This document shows, in pieces, positions 28,114 to 35,372 of a DNA stretch of 64,000 bases. This DNA is from Luedemannella flava (GTDB lineage: Bacteria > Actinomycetota > Actinomycetes > Mycobacteriales > Micromonosporaceae). The stretch covers positions 1-64,000 of the forward strand of contig NZ_BAAALT010000013.1 of the NCBI RefSeq assembly GCF_039528515.1, written 5' to 3'. Numbering within the stretch: the first letter of the stretch is position 1; every line of letters begins with the position of its first letter. A model generated the notes under the pieces. It searched no databases. It had not been told where the DNA came from and was given only the letters and a program-made list of their open reading frames with translations. A program made the translations under genes and the position numbers.

Positions 28114-28542
28114 GTGCTGGTGGTGACCTCCAACGATATTCCCGGTTATGAGGTGCTCGCCGTCTACGGCGAGGTGTTCGGGGTGACCGTGCGGGCCCGC
28201 AACGTCGGTGCCGGCTTCACGGCGAGCTTCCGCTCCATCGGCGGCGGCGAGATCCCCGAGATGACCACCCTGCTGCTGCAGAGCCGCAACGAGGCGATGG
28301 GCCGCATGATCTACCAGGCCCAGCAGCGCGGCGCCAACGCCATCACGGCCATGCGCTTCGACAACGGCGAGATCGCCGGCCGCTGGACGGAGATCTGCGC
28401 CTACGGCACGGCGGTGTGGGTCGCCCCGGTCAGCGACGCCGCGAAGCAACAGTACGAAGCGCTGGTCGCCGCCGGCCGCATGCCCCACCAGCAGCAGTAC
28501 GCCACGAACATCAGCGAGTACGGCCCCCCACCGAGCCACTAA
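28114..28542 (+). CDS. YbjQ/UPF0145 family protein
   Basis: 142 residues, GTG at 28114. YbjQ core of about 105 residues: TTSNDIPGYEVL-like start, GVTVRARNVGAGFTASFRSIGGGEI, LLQSRNEAMGRM, GANAITAMRFDNGEI. The family forms homopentamers with a possible metal or anion site; function is unknown. A 35-residue Gln/Tyr-rich tail is added at the C terminus. Cytoplasmic, single gene. Confidence 0.9.
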   Translation: MLVVTSNDIPGYEVLAVYGEVFGVTVRARNVGAGFTASFRSIGGGEIPEMTTLLLQSRNEAMGRMIYQAQQRGANAITAMRFDNGEIAGRWTEICAYGTAVWVAPVSDAAKQQYEALVAAGRMPHQQQYATNISEYGPPPSH

Positions 28543-28681
28543 CCGGTGCGCTACCGCCAAAGGTGCACTCTTGCGCGGCCACCGCACGAGGTTAACCGCG
28601 TTATCCCCACAACGCCGGTTATCCGGCCGTACCCTCCCGCCAAAGTTGCGCCTTCGGCGGCTTCCCCGGTGGGCCATGCGC

Positions 28682-28729
28682 GATCTCCAGGACTTTGGGT
28701 CGCTCCAACGACCCGAAACCCTGAAGATC
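28682..28729. repeat. Hairpin repeat, GGATCT-type, copy 2
   Basis: Arms 28682-28702 and 28709-28729 pair at 17 of 21 positions, with a perfect inner GGGTCG/CGACCC stem. It lies between the convergent 3' ends of the YbjQ gene and accA and is directly followed by copy 3. It could act as a terminator for either gene. Confidence 0.6.
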
Positions 28730-28751
28730 CACTGTCGTGGGTGGGGTCAGC

Positions 28752-28801
28752 GGATCTTCGGGGACTCCGGTCGCTCCGACGACACAAAGCCCCGAAGATC
28801 C
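28752..28801. repeat. Hairpin repeat, GGATCT-type, copy 3
   Basis: Perfect 12-bp arms GGATCTTCGGGG (28752-28763) and CCCCGAAGATCC (28790-28801) around a 26-nt loop that itself contains GGTCG/CGAC. It shares arm sequence with copies 1, 2 and 4 and sits 20 bp beyond the accA stop. A dual terminator role is likely. Confidence 0.7.
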
Positions 28802-28820
28802 AACGGTCGCCCGGCGGGTG

Positions 28821-30572
28821 TCAGCGGATGTGGCAGATTACGGCGTGGGTGGCGATGGTCTCGCCTACTGCGGCCGTCAGGTTGTGGATCTTGCCGGTGC
28901 GGTGGGCGTGCAGGGGCTGTTCCATCTTCATGGCCTCCAGGACCACGATCAGGTCGCCCTCGGCCACCTCGTCGCCGTCCGCCACGGCGATCTTCACGAT
29001 CGTGCCCTGCATCGGACTGGTCAGCGACTCGCCCGTCGCCGGCGCGTGCCCCGCCCGCCCGCCGGCCCGCCGGCCACGCCGGTAGGGGCCCGATGCGCCT
29101 GCGCCGGTGCCCACCTGGCCCAGGAGGTCGGCGGGGAGGGTGACCTCCAGGCGCTTGCCGGCGACCTCCACCACGAGGGATGTGCGCGGCTCGGCCGGGG
29201 TCGGCGCCGTGGAGCTGTGCGGGGGGACCTGGCCTCTCCACTCCGTTTCGATCCAGCGGGTGTGGACGCGGAAGGGGTCGTCGACGAAGTCGGGATCGCG
29301 GACGACCAGGCGGTGGAACGGCAGGACCGTGGCGATGCCCTCGACGACCATCTCGTCGAGCGCGCGCCGGGCGCGTTCGAGCGCTTCGCGCCGGGTCTCG
29401 CCGGTGACGATCACCTTGGCCAGCAGGGAGTCGAAGTTGCCGCCGATCGAGTCGCCCGCGACCACGCCGCTGTCGACGCGTACTCCAGGGCCTGAGGGGA
29501 GGACCAGCGCGGAGATGAGGCCGGGCGCGGGCAGGAAGCCGCGACCGGCGTCCTCGCCGTTGATCCTGAACTCGATCGAGTGACCGCGCGGTGTCAGGTC
29601 GGCCGCGTGGCGCAGCTTCTCGCCGGCCGCGACGCGGAACTGCTCGCGGACCAGGTCGATGCCGGCGGTCTCCTCGGTGACCGGGTGCTCGACCTGCAGG
29701 CGGGTGTTGACCTCCAGGAAGCTGACCGTGCCGTCCTGGCCCACCAGGTACTCCACGGTGCCGGCGCCGTGGTAGCCGGCCGCGAGGCAGATCGCGCGGG
29801 CGCTCGTGTGGATCTGCTCCCGCTGTGCGTCGGTGAGGAACGGCGCGGGCGCCTCCTCGACGAGCTTCTGGTGGCGGCGCTGCAGCGAGCAGTCGCGGGT
29901 GCCGACGACGATCACGTTGCCGTGCTGGTCGGCGAGCACCTGCGCCTCGACGTGGCGGGGGCGGTCGAGGTAGCGCTCGACGAAGCACTCGCCGCGGCCG
30001 AACGCGGCGACGGCCTCGCGGGTCGCGCTGTCGAACAGCGCGGGGATCTCCTCGATCGTGCGGGCGACCTTGAGGCCCCGGCCGCCGCCGCCGAAGGCCG
30101 CCTTGATGGCCACGGGCAGGCCGTGCTCACGGGCGAACGCGACGACCTCGTCGGGTCCGGCGACCGGGTCGGTCGTGCCGGCGACCAGCGGGGCGCCGAC
30201 GCGCTGGGCGATGTGCCGGGCGGTGACCTTGTCGCCCAGGTCGCGGATGGCCTGCGGGGACGGGCCGATCCAGGTCAGGCCGGCCTCGATGACGGCGGCG
30301 GCGAAGTCGGCGTTCTCGGCGAGGAAGCCGTAGCCGGGGTGGACCGCGTCCGCCCCGGCGCGGCGGGCGATCCCGATCAGTTTGTCGATGCGCAGGTACG
30401 TGGCGCCGGGGGTGTCGCCGTCGAGGGCGTACGCCTCGTCGGCGAGGCGGGCGTGCGGGGCGTCGCGGTCGCTGTCGGCGTAGACGGCGACGCTGCGCAG
30501 GCCGGCGTCCTTGCAGGCACGGATGACGCGGACCGCGATCTCGCCACGGTTGGCGATGAGGACTGTACGCAC
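28821..30572 (-). CDS. accA3: Acyl-CoA carboxylase alpha subunit (biotin carboxylase + BCCP)
   Basis: 583 residues. Biotin carboxylase domains: N-terminal RTVLIANRGEIAVRVIRAC, ATP-grasp GGGGRGLKVAR, ECFVERYLDRPRHVEAQ, FLEVNTRLQVEHPVTEE, C domain to about 445. A linker (450-510) with a Gly/Arg/Ala-rich stretch is followed by the biotinyl carrier domain with biotin Lys in EAMKMEQP near residue 550. It carboxylates biotin with ATP and bicarbonate and passes CO2 to beta subunits such as the one at 41734. GTG start. Positional equivalent of Rv3285. Biotinylated by BirA (43343). Confidence 0.95.
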   Translation of the reverse strand: MRTVLIANRGEIAVRVIRACKDAGLRSVAVYADSDRDAPHARLADEAYALDGDTPGATYLRIDKLIGIARRAGADAVHPGYGFLAENADFAAAVIEAGLTWIGPSPQAIRDLGDKVTARHIAQRVGAPLVAGTTDPVAGPDEVVAFAREHGLPVAIKAAFGGGGRGLKVARTIEEIPALFDSATREAVAAFGRGECFVERYLDRPRHVEAQVLADQHGNVIVVGTRDCSLQRRHQKLVEEAPAPFLTDAQREQIHTSARAICLAAGYHGAGTVEYLVGQDGTVSFLEVNTRLQVEHPVTEETAGIDLVREQFRVAAGEKLRHAADLTPRGHSIEFRINGEDAGRGFLPAPGLISALVLPSGPGVRVDSGVVAGDSIGGNFDSLLAKVIVTGETRREALERARRALDEMVVEGIATVLPFHRLVVRDPDFVDDPFRVHTRWIETEWRGQVPPHSSTAPTPAEPRTSLVVEVAGKRLEVTLPADLLGQVGTGAGASGPYRRGRRAGGRAGHAPATGESLTSPMQGTIVKIAVADGDEVAEGDLIVVLEAMKMEQPLHAHRTGKIHNLTAAVGETIATHAVICHIR

Positions 30573-30619
30573 GCTGCCAGCTTAGGTTCGTTTCCCGTCT
30601 GGTGGCTTAACGACAGCTT

Positions 30620-30638
30620 AGTCAAGTTTGGCTATTAC
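30620..30638 (+). promoter_or_regulatory. Probable PadR operator A before padR
   Basis: AGTCAA-GT-TTGGCT (30620-30633) is an imperfect palindrome directly before a TATTAC -10-like box (30633-30638) and the padR ATG at 30649. The same half-site occurs inverted before the transporter at 31295-31308, which makes a shared operator for the adjacent PadR protein likely. Binding is inferred. Confidence 0.5.
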
Positions 30639-30648
30639 GCTTTTGGCC

Positions 30649-31296
30649 ATGTCGACGACCCGTCTCATGATCCTCGGCCTGGTGCGCTGGCTGCAGCCCG
30701 TGCACGGCTACCTCGTCCGCCGCGAGCTGGAGAGCTGGAACGTGGAGGAGTGGGCCGCCATCGCGCCCGGCTCCATCTACCACGCGCTGCGCAAGCTCGC
30801 CCAGGAGGGAATGCTCGAGGAGGTGGGCACGGAGCAGGTCGACGCCCGCCCGGCCCGGACGTCGTATCTGGTCACGGCGGCGGGCGAGCAGGAGTTCCAG
30901 GAGCTGCTGCGGCGGTACTGGTGGGACTACAAGGCGCCGGTCGACCCCTTCCAGGTGGCCTTCTCGCTGATCTGGGCGATGCCGGAGAACGAGGCGGCGG
31001 CGGCGCTGCGGCACCGGGCGGCGCGCCTGCGCACGATCGCGGGCGGCTTCACGGCCATGCTCGCCAGCGAGTTCATGCAGGCCACCAAGCCCGTACATGT
31101 GGGTTGGATGTTCGAATTGTCGGTGGGGCGTGCTGAACTCGAAGCGGACTGGTGCGAGCGGACGGCTGACCGGATCGAGGCCGGTGAGCTGCGGGCCGAG
31201 TGGGGGCCGGCGGGGCTGGACGAGCGGTCGGAGGCGATGCGCGTGCTGCGGGCGCAGCGCGAGCGCGACGGGCAGTCGCGACCTATCGAGGAATAA
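30649..31296 (+). CDS. PadR-family transcriptional regulator
   Basis: 215 residues from ATG 30649 (MSTTRLMILGLVRWLQPVHG); an upstream in-frame start at 30628 lies inside the operator and is less likely. Winged helix at 1-85 (HGYLVRRELESW, APGSIYHALRKLAQEGML, ARTSYLVTAAGEQEF) and a helical C-terminal domain. It immediately precedes a DrrAB-like exporter and shares operator half-sites with it, so it is probably the local drug-responsive repressor. Few ribosome signals upstream; translation may be leaderless. Confidence 0.92.
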   Translation: MSTTRLMILGLVRWLQPVHGYLVRRELESWNVEEWAAIAPGSIYHALRKLAQEGMLEEVGTEQVDARPARTSYLVTAAGEQEFQELLRRYWWDYKAPVDPFQVAFSLIWAMPENEAAAALRHRAARLRTIAGGFTAMLASEFMQATKPVHVGWMFELSVGRAELEADWCERTADRIEAGELRAEWGPAGLDERSEAMRVLRAQRERDGQSRPIEE

Positions 31297-31332
31297 TCAA
31301 AGTTGACTACCACAGCTATATCGCGATAGCGT
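31295..31332 (+). promoter_or_regulatory. Transporter promoter with PadR operator B
   Basis: AATCAA-AG-TTGACT (31295-31308), whose reverse complement AGTCAA-CT-TTGATT matches operator A, overlaps a -35 box TTGACT (31303-31308). A -10 box TAGCGT lies at 31327-31332 with an 18-bp spacer, inside which TATCGCGATA (31319-31328) is a perfect palindrome. The operator thus overlaps the -35 element, as expected for repression. Confidence 0.6.
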
Positions 31333-31366
31333 ACGGACCGCATTCACGGGACACGCGGGAGTTCAC

Positions 31367-32323
31367 ATGATCAAGACCACCGGTCTGCGGAAGTCGTTCC
31401 GCAGCCGCGCGGGGCGGGAGACCGCCGTGGTCGACGCCGTCCGCGGCGTCGATCTGGAGGTGTCCGAGGGAGAGATCTTCGGATTCCTGGGGCCCAACGG
31501 GGCCGGCAAGACCACCACCCTGCGCATGCTGGCCACGCTCATCGAGCCCGACGGCGGCGACGCCATCATCGCGGGCGCCAACCTGCGCACCGAGCCCGGC
31601 GAGGTGCGCCGGCGCATCGGCTACGTCGCTCAGGGCGGCAGCACCTGGGACGACTCGACGGCGCGCGAGGAGCTCGTGCTCCAGGCCCGGCTCTACGGCC
31701 TGGGCAAGGCTGAGGCGCACGAGCGCGCCACCCGCGCGCTGGAGGGCTTCCAGCTCGCGGAGTACGCCGACCGCAAGTGCAAGACCTACTCGGGCGGCCA
31801 ACGTCGCCGCGTCGACATCGCGCTCGGCATCATCCACCAGCCCAAGGTGGTCTTCCTCGACGAGCCCACCACCGGGCTCGACCCGCAGAGCCGCGCCCAC
31901 ATGTGGGACGAGATCCGCCGCCTGCGCACCGAGGGCCTGACCGTCTTCCTCACCACGCACTACCTCGACGAGGCCGATGCCCTCTGCGACCGCATGGCGA
32001 TCATGGATCACGGCCAGATCGTCGCCGAGGGCACCCCCGCCGACCTCAAGCGCGAGATCTCCGGCGACGTGCTCAAGGTCGGCCTGCCGGCCGGCGTCGC
32101 CGAGCGCGCGAGCAAGGTGCTGGGCGCCGAGGAGGTCGTGAAGAAGCTGGAGCCCGACGACGGCGGCCTGCGCCTCTACGTCGACGACGGGGCGACCGCG
32201 ATCCCCCACGTGCTGCGCGCCCTCGACGGCGCCGGCCTCGCCCTGACCACGATCGAGCTGCACCGGCCGAGCCTCGACGACGTGTTCCTCACCAAGACCG
32301 GCCGCTCGCTGCGGGAAAGCTGA
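31367..32323 (+). CDS. DrrA-type ABC transporter ATPase
   Basis: 318 residues. Walker A GPNGAGKTTT near 44-53, Q-loop VAQGG, signature YSGGQRRRVDIALG, Walker B VVFLDEPTTGLDP, H-loop TTHYLDEAD, and the C-terminal domain of the DrrA family ending in PSLDDVFLTKTGRSL. Such ATPases drive export of lipophilic drugs or lipids with a DrrB-type permease. ATG at 31367 with GGGAG 6 nt upstream. Cotranscribed with the permease starting 12 bp later. Regulated by the upstream PadR protein (inference). Confidence 0.95.
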   Translation: MIKTTGLRKSFRSRAGRETAVVDAVRGVDLEVSEGEIFGFLGPNGAGKTTTLRMLATLIEPDGGDAIIAGANLRTEPGEVRRRIGYVAQGGSTWDDSTAREELVLQARLYGLGKAEAHERATRALEGFQLAEYADRKCKTYSGGQRRRVDIALGIIHQPKVVFLDEPTTGLDPQSRAHMWDEIRRLRTEGLTVFLTTHYLDEADALCDRMAIMDHGQIVAEGTPADLKREISGDVLKVGLPAGVAERASKVLGAEEVVKKLEPDDGGLRLYVDDGATAIPHVLRALDGAGLALTTIELHRPSLDDVFLTKTGRSLRES

Positions 32324-32334
32324 GGCAGACGACC

Positions 32335-33099
32335 ATGAAGTTCCTCCGTGACACCTGGCTCATCCTCCAGCGCCAGATGCTCCTCCTGCTGCGCAACCCG
32401 GTCTGGATCTTCGTCGGCATCTTCCAGCCGGTGATGTACCTGCTGCTGTTCGCGCCGCTGCTCAAGCCGGCGCTCGCGCCGCTCGGCGCGAACACCAACG
32501 CGGAGACGTACCGCATCTTCGTGCCCGGCCTGCTCGTGCTGCTCGCCATCTTCGGCGGGCTGTTCCAGGGCTTCGGGCTCATCGCCGAGCTGCGCGCGGG
32601 CGTCATCGAGCGGTCCCGGGTCACCCCGGTCAGCCGCCTGGCCCTGCTGCTCGGCCGGTCGCTGCGCGACGTCGTGTCGCTCATCGCGCAGGCGATCATC
32701 ATCACCCTGCTCGCGCTCGCCTTCGGCCTGCGCGTCTACATCGAGAACCTGCTGCTGGCCTTCCTGCTGCTCGCGCTCATCGCGCTGATGACCTCGGCGG
32801 TCTCCTACGGGGTCGCGCTCAAGGTGCGCAGCGAGGACGCGCTGGCCCCGCTGATGAACACGGTGGCCCAGCCGGTGCTGCTCCTGTCGGGCATCCTGCT
32901 GCCGCTCGCGTTCGCGCCCGCGTGGCTCAAGAACGTCGCCCAGTGGAACCCGTTCTCGTGGGCGGTCGACGGCACCCGGGCCCTGTTCGCCGGCGACCTC
33001 GGCAACGACCGGGTGTGGCAGTCGCTGCTCATCATGGGCGTGCTCACGTCACTCGCCGTGTTCTGGGCGGCCCGCGAGTTCGCCCGAAGCGTGCGCTGA
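32335..33099 (+). CDS. DrrB-type ABC transporter permease (ABC-2)
   Basis: 254 residues from ATG 32335. Six hydrophobic segments of the ABC-2 type: VWIFVGIFQPVMYLLLFAPLL, FVPGLLVLLAIFGGLFQGFGLI, IAQAIIITLLALAFGL, LLLAFLLLALIALMTSAVSYGVAL, VLLLSGILLPLAFAPAWL, LLIMGVLTSLAVFWAA. The conserved ABC-2 cytoplasmic motif RAGVIERSRVTPVSRLALLLGR is present. Partner of the preceding ATPase. A strong hairpin begins in its stop codon. Confidence 0.93.
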   Translation: MKFLRDTWLILQRQMLLLLRNPVWIFVGIFQPVMYLLLFAPLLKPALAPLGANTNAETYRIFVPGLLVLLAIFGGLFQGFGLIAELRAGVIERSRVTPVSRLALLLGRSLRDVVSLIAQAIIITLLALAFGLRVYIENLLLAFLLLALIALMTSAVSYGVALKVRSEDALAPLMNTVAQPVLLLSGILLPLAFAPAWLKNVAQWNPFSWAVDGTRALFAGDLGNDRVWQSLLIMGVLTSLAVFWAAREFARSVR

Positions 33100-33138
33100 C
33101 GTTCGGGCGGGGCGCCACCCGGCGCCCCGCCCGAACGT
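33099..33138. terminator. Bidirectional terminator hairpin, 18-bp stem
   Basis: Perfect inverted repeat with arms 33099-33116 (starting ACGTTCGGGCGG) and 33121-33138 and a 4-nt ACCC loop. It fills the 40-bp gap between the tail-to-tail permease and O-methyltransferase genes, so it can terminate both transcripts. No T-run follows, as is usual in high-GC actinobacteria. Confidence 0.85.
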
Positions 33139-33139
33139 G

Positions 33140-33793
33140 TCAGCGTTTGCGGGCGATCGTCAGACCGTCGGCGAGCGGCAGCAGCACCGAGTCGACCCGC
33201 TCGTCGGCCAGGACCGCGTCGTTGAACGCGACCATCGCGTGGTCGTCCGGGCTCTGCGGCGCGACGATGCGGCCGTGGCGCAGCACGTTGTCCAGCAGGA
33301 TCACGCCGCCGGGCCGCATGCGCGGCACCAGCTCCGCCCAGTAGGTCGGGTAGGAGGCCTTGTCCGCGTCGATGAACGCCAGGTCCAGGTGCTCCTCGGC
33401 GGGCAGCTCCCGCAGCTTCTCGGCGGCCGACCCGATACGCAGCTCGATCTTGTCGGTCAGCCCGGCCCGCGCCCAGTACTTGCGGGCGATCGACGTGTAC
33501 TCCTCCGAGATGTCGAAGCAGGTCAGCACGCCGTCATCGGCCATCCCGCGGGCGATCGAGATGGACGACAGGCCGGTGAACGTGCCGACCTCCGCCGCCC
33601 GGCGCACGCCGAGCAGCCTCGTGAAGAGGGTCAGGAAGCCCGACTGCTCCGGCGCGATCTGCATGCCGGACTCGGCCGGCAGCACGGCCAGCGTCTCGGC
33701 GATCAGGTCGGCGATCAGCGGGTCGGGCGGGCAGCTGTGCGCTACGACGTACGCGTGCAACTCGTCGGAGAGCCCCAGGGTCTTGGCGGTCAT
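33140..33793 (-). CDS. SAM-dependent O-methyltransferase
   Basis: 217 residues from ATG 33791-33793. Class I methyltransferase of the catechol/caffeoyl-CoA O-methyltransferase family: motif I VRRAAEVGTFTGLSS, acidic motif CFDIS, metal ligand Asp in FIDADKASY, and LLDNVLRHG. Small bacterial members act on catechol or flavonoid-like hydroxyls with a divalent metal. Separated from the upstream maf gene by 10 bp on the same strand, probably in one transcript. Physiological substrate unknown. Confidence 0.92.
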   Translation of the reverse strand: MTAKTLGLSDELHAYVVAHSCPPDPLIADLIAETLAVLPAESGMQIAPEQSGFLTLFTRLLGVRRAAEVGTFTGLSSISIARGMADDGVLTCFDISEEYTSIARKYWARAGLTDKIELRIGSAAEKLRELPAEEHLDLAFIDADKASYPTYWAELVPRMRPGGVILLDNVLRHGRIVAPQSPDDHAMVAFNDAVLADERVDSVLLPLADGLTIARKR

Positions 33794-33803
33794 ACCCGTG
33801 ACC

Positions 33804-34454
33804 CTAGTCCGACCAGAGATCGAACACGGCCACATCGTGCGCCGCCAGCAGGTCGCGCAGCAGCGGCAGGGACAGGCCCACGACGGTGCCCGGGTCGCCC
33901 TCGACCTCGCGGACGAACCATCCGCCGAGCCCGTCGATGGTGAACGCGCCGGCCACGTGCAGGGGCTCGCCCGTCGCGACGTACGCGTCGATCTCCGCGT
34001 CGCTCAGGTCGGCGAACCGGACCGTGGTCCGGGCGACCCGCTCGTGCAGTTCGTCCGTCACCGCGTCGATCAGACAGTGCCCCGTGTGCAGCACGCCCTC
34101 GCGGCCCCGCATCGCGTGCCAGCGCTTTCGCGCGTCCTCGGCGTCAGTGGGCTTGCCGAGGATCGCGCCGTCGAAGGCCAGCACCGAGTCGCAGCCCAGC
34201 ACGAGGCGCCGGCGCCCGTCGGCGTTCACCCCCGCCGCCGGCGCGTGCAGCCGCAGCCGCACCGCGACCGCCTCCGCCTTGAGCCGGGCCAACGTGCCCG
34301 CCAGCACGTCCGCGTCCATGGCATCCACAGTGGATTCATCCACGCCGCTGACCAGCACCTCGGGTTCCACCCCGGCGGCGCGCAGCGTCTTCAGTCGGGC
34401 CGGGCTGGCCGAGGCCAGCACCAGCAGGGCGCTTGTCGTACTCACGATGGTCAC
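33804..34454 (-). CDS. maf: Maf-like nucleoside triphosphate pyrophosphatase
   Basis: 216 residues. Maf signature LASASPARLKTLRAAGV at 12-28 and VDESTVDA, catalytic Asp in CDSVLAFDG near 90, GKPTDAEDARKRW, TIDGLGGWFV. Maf enzymes hydrolyse non-canonical or modified NTPs (house-cleaning). GTG start at 34452-34454; a second in-frame GTG three codons later is possible. Equivalent of Rv3282, which normally follows accE; here mscL on the other strand lies between accE and maf. Confidence 0.92.
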   Translation of the reverse strand: MTIVSTTSALLVLASASPARLKTLRAAGVEPEVLVSGVDESTVDAMDADVLAGTLARLKAEAVAVRLRLHAPAAGVNADGRRRLVLGCDSVLAFDGAILGKPTDAEDARKRWHAMRGREGVLHTGHCLIDAVTDELHERVARTTVRFADLSDAEIDAYVATGEPLHVAGAFTIDGLGGWFVREVEGDPGTVVGLSLPLLRDLLAAHDVAVFDLWSD

Positions 34455-34482
34455 GTTACCGATCTATGGGCCCGACGGCAGA

Positions 34483-35043
34483 ATGTCGCGCATGCGGAAG
34501 CTGATGCGCGAGTTCCGCGCGTTCGCGATGAGCGGCAACATGCTCGACCTCGCGCTCGGGTTCATCATCGGCACGGCGTTCGCGGCGCTCGTCCAGTCCC
34601 TCGCCCAGAACATCCTCATGCAGTTCGTCGCCGCCGTGGCCGGCAAGCAGGACTACTCGAAGGTGTCGGTCAAGGTCGGCGAGGCCGACATCTACTACGG
34701 CAGGTTCGTCACCGACCTGCTCAACTTCCTCATCCTCACGGCCGTGCTGTTCTTCGTCATCAAGATGATCAGCTGGCTGGGGATCGCGCGCGGGCGGGTG
34801 TTCGGCCGCCGCGACTGTCCGTGGTGCTGCGAGGAGGTGGCCGTCAACGCGCTGGTCTGCAAGTTCTGCCGCCAGCCGCTGGTCGAGGAACTGCCGACCC
34901 TCGCGGAGGCGCGCAAGCGCCTGGAGTCCCAGCAGGCCCGCCGCCTCCCGTTCCCGTTCGGGACGCTCGCCCCGCTCCCGAAACCCCGCCGCCGTCCCAC
35001 CTCCCCGCCACCGCCCCCGCCGGACGCGGGCGACACGACCTAG
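34483..35043 (+). CDS. mscL: MscL-family mechanosensitive channel with C-terminal zinc ribbon
   Basis: 186 residues from ATG 34483 (a second ATG at 34492 is equally plausible). TM1 SGNMLDLALGFIIGTAFAALVQSL and TM2 LLNFLILTAVLFFVIKMI match MscL, with a short periplasmic loop. After the channel comes CPWCCEEVAVNALVCKFC (about 125-142), a four-cysteine zinc-ribbon-like module absent from classical MscL, then a Pro/Arg-rich tail. The zinc ribbon would lie in the cytoplasm in place of the usual C-terminal helix bundle. It opens on membrane tension to release solutes. Confidence 0.88.
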   Translation: MSRMRKLMREFRAFAMSGNMLDLALGFIIGTAFAALVQSLAQNILMQFVAAVAGKQDYSKVSVKVGEADIYYGRFVTDLLNFLILTAVLFFVIKMISWLGIARGRVFGRRDCPWCCEEVAVNALVCKFCRQPLVEELPTLAEARKRLESQQARRLPFPFGTLAPLPKPRRRPTSPPPPPPDAGDTT

Positions 35044-35046
35044 CCG

Positions 35047-35081
35047 GGTCATGGACGGAACAGCCGAAACAGCGGCCATGA
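35047..35081. terminator. Weak hairpin between convergent mscL and accE
   Basis: GGTCATGG (35047-35054) and CCATGATC (35076-35083) pair with one mismatch around a loop containing CCG/CGG. It lies in the 74-bp tail-to-tail gap and may terminate mscL. Confidence 0.35.
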
Positions 35082-35117
35082 TCATCCAAGATCCGCAGTG
35101 CGGGGGTGAGGGGAGCG

Positions 35118-35291
35118 TCAGCGGGTGGGGCGGTAGGTGCGGGCCCAGCGGGAGGGCGGTGCGGGGGGCGGCGGCGCGGCGGCGCTGAGCGCCGCCAAGG
35201 CGCCGACGAGCGCCGCCAGTTCCTCGGATGTCGGCGCGCCGCGCACCACGTCCACGCGCGGCGGCTCGTTGTCCGGGAGAGGTGCTGCCAT
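35118..35291 (-). CDS. accE: Acyl-CoA carboxylase epsilon subunit
   Basis: 57 residues, the usual tiny size. The core VVRGAPTSEELAALVGALAAL is the hallmark of actinobacterial AccE, and the C-terminal SRWARTYRPTR matches the conserved Trp/Arg end. ATG at 35289-35291. AccE bridges the alpha (28821) and beta (41734) subunits of propionyl/acetyl-CoA carboxylase and raises activity. It usually sits directly downstream of the beta gene; here it is about 6.4 kb away, behind a divergent secreted-protein gene. Confidence 0.9.
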   Translation of the reverse strand: MAAPLPDNEPPRVDVVRGAPTSEELAALVGALAALSAAAPPPPAPPSRWARTYRPTR

Positions 35292-35372
35292 ACCGGGAGC
35301 ATAGGACTCCGGCGTTCGGGTGACCCGGGGATATACCGTCGACGGCACCAGCCGGCATCGAGAGGGCCAGAT

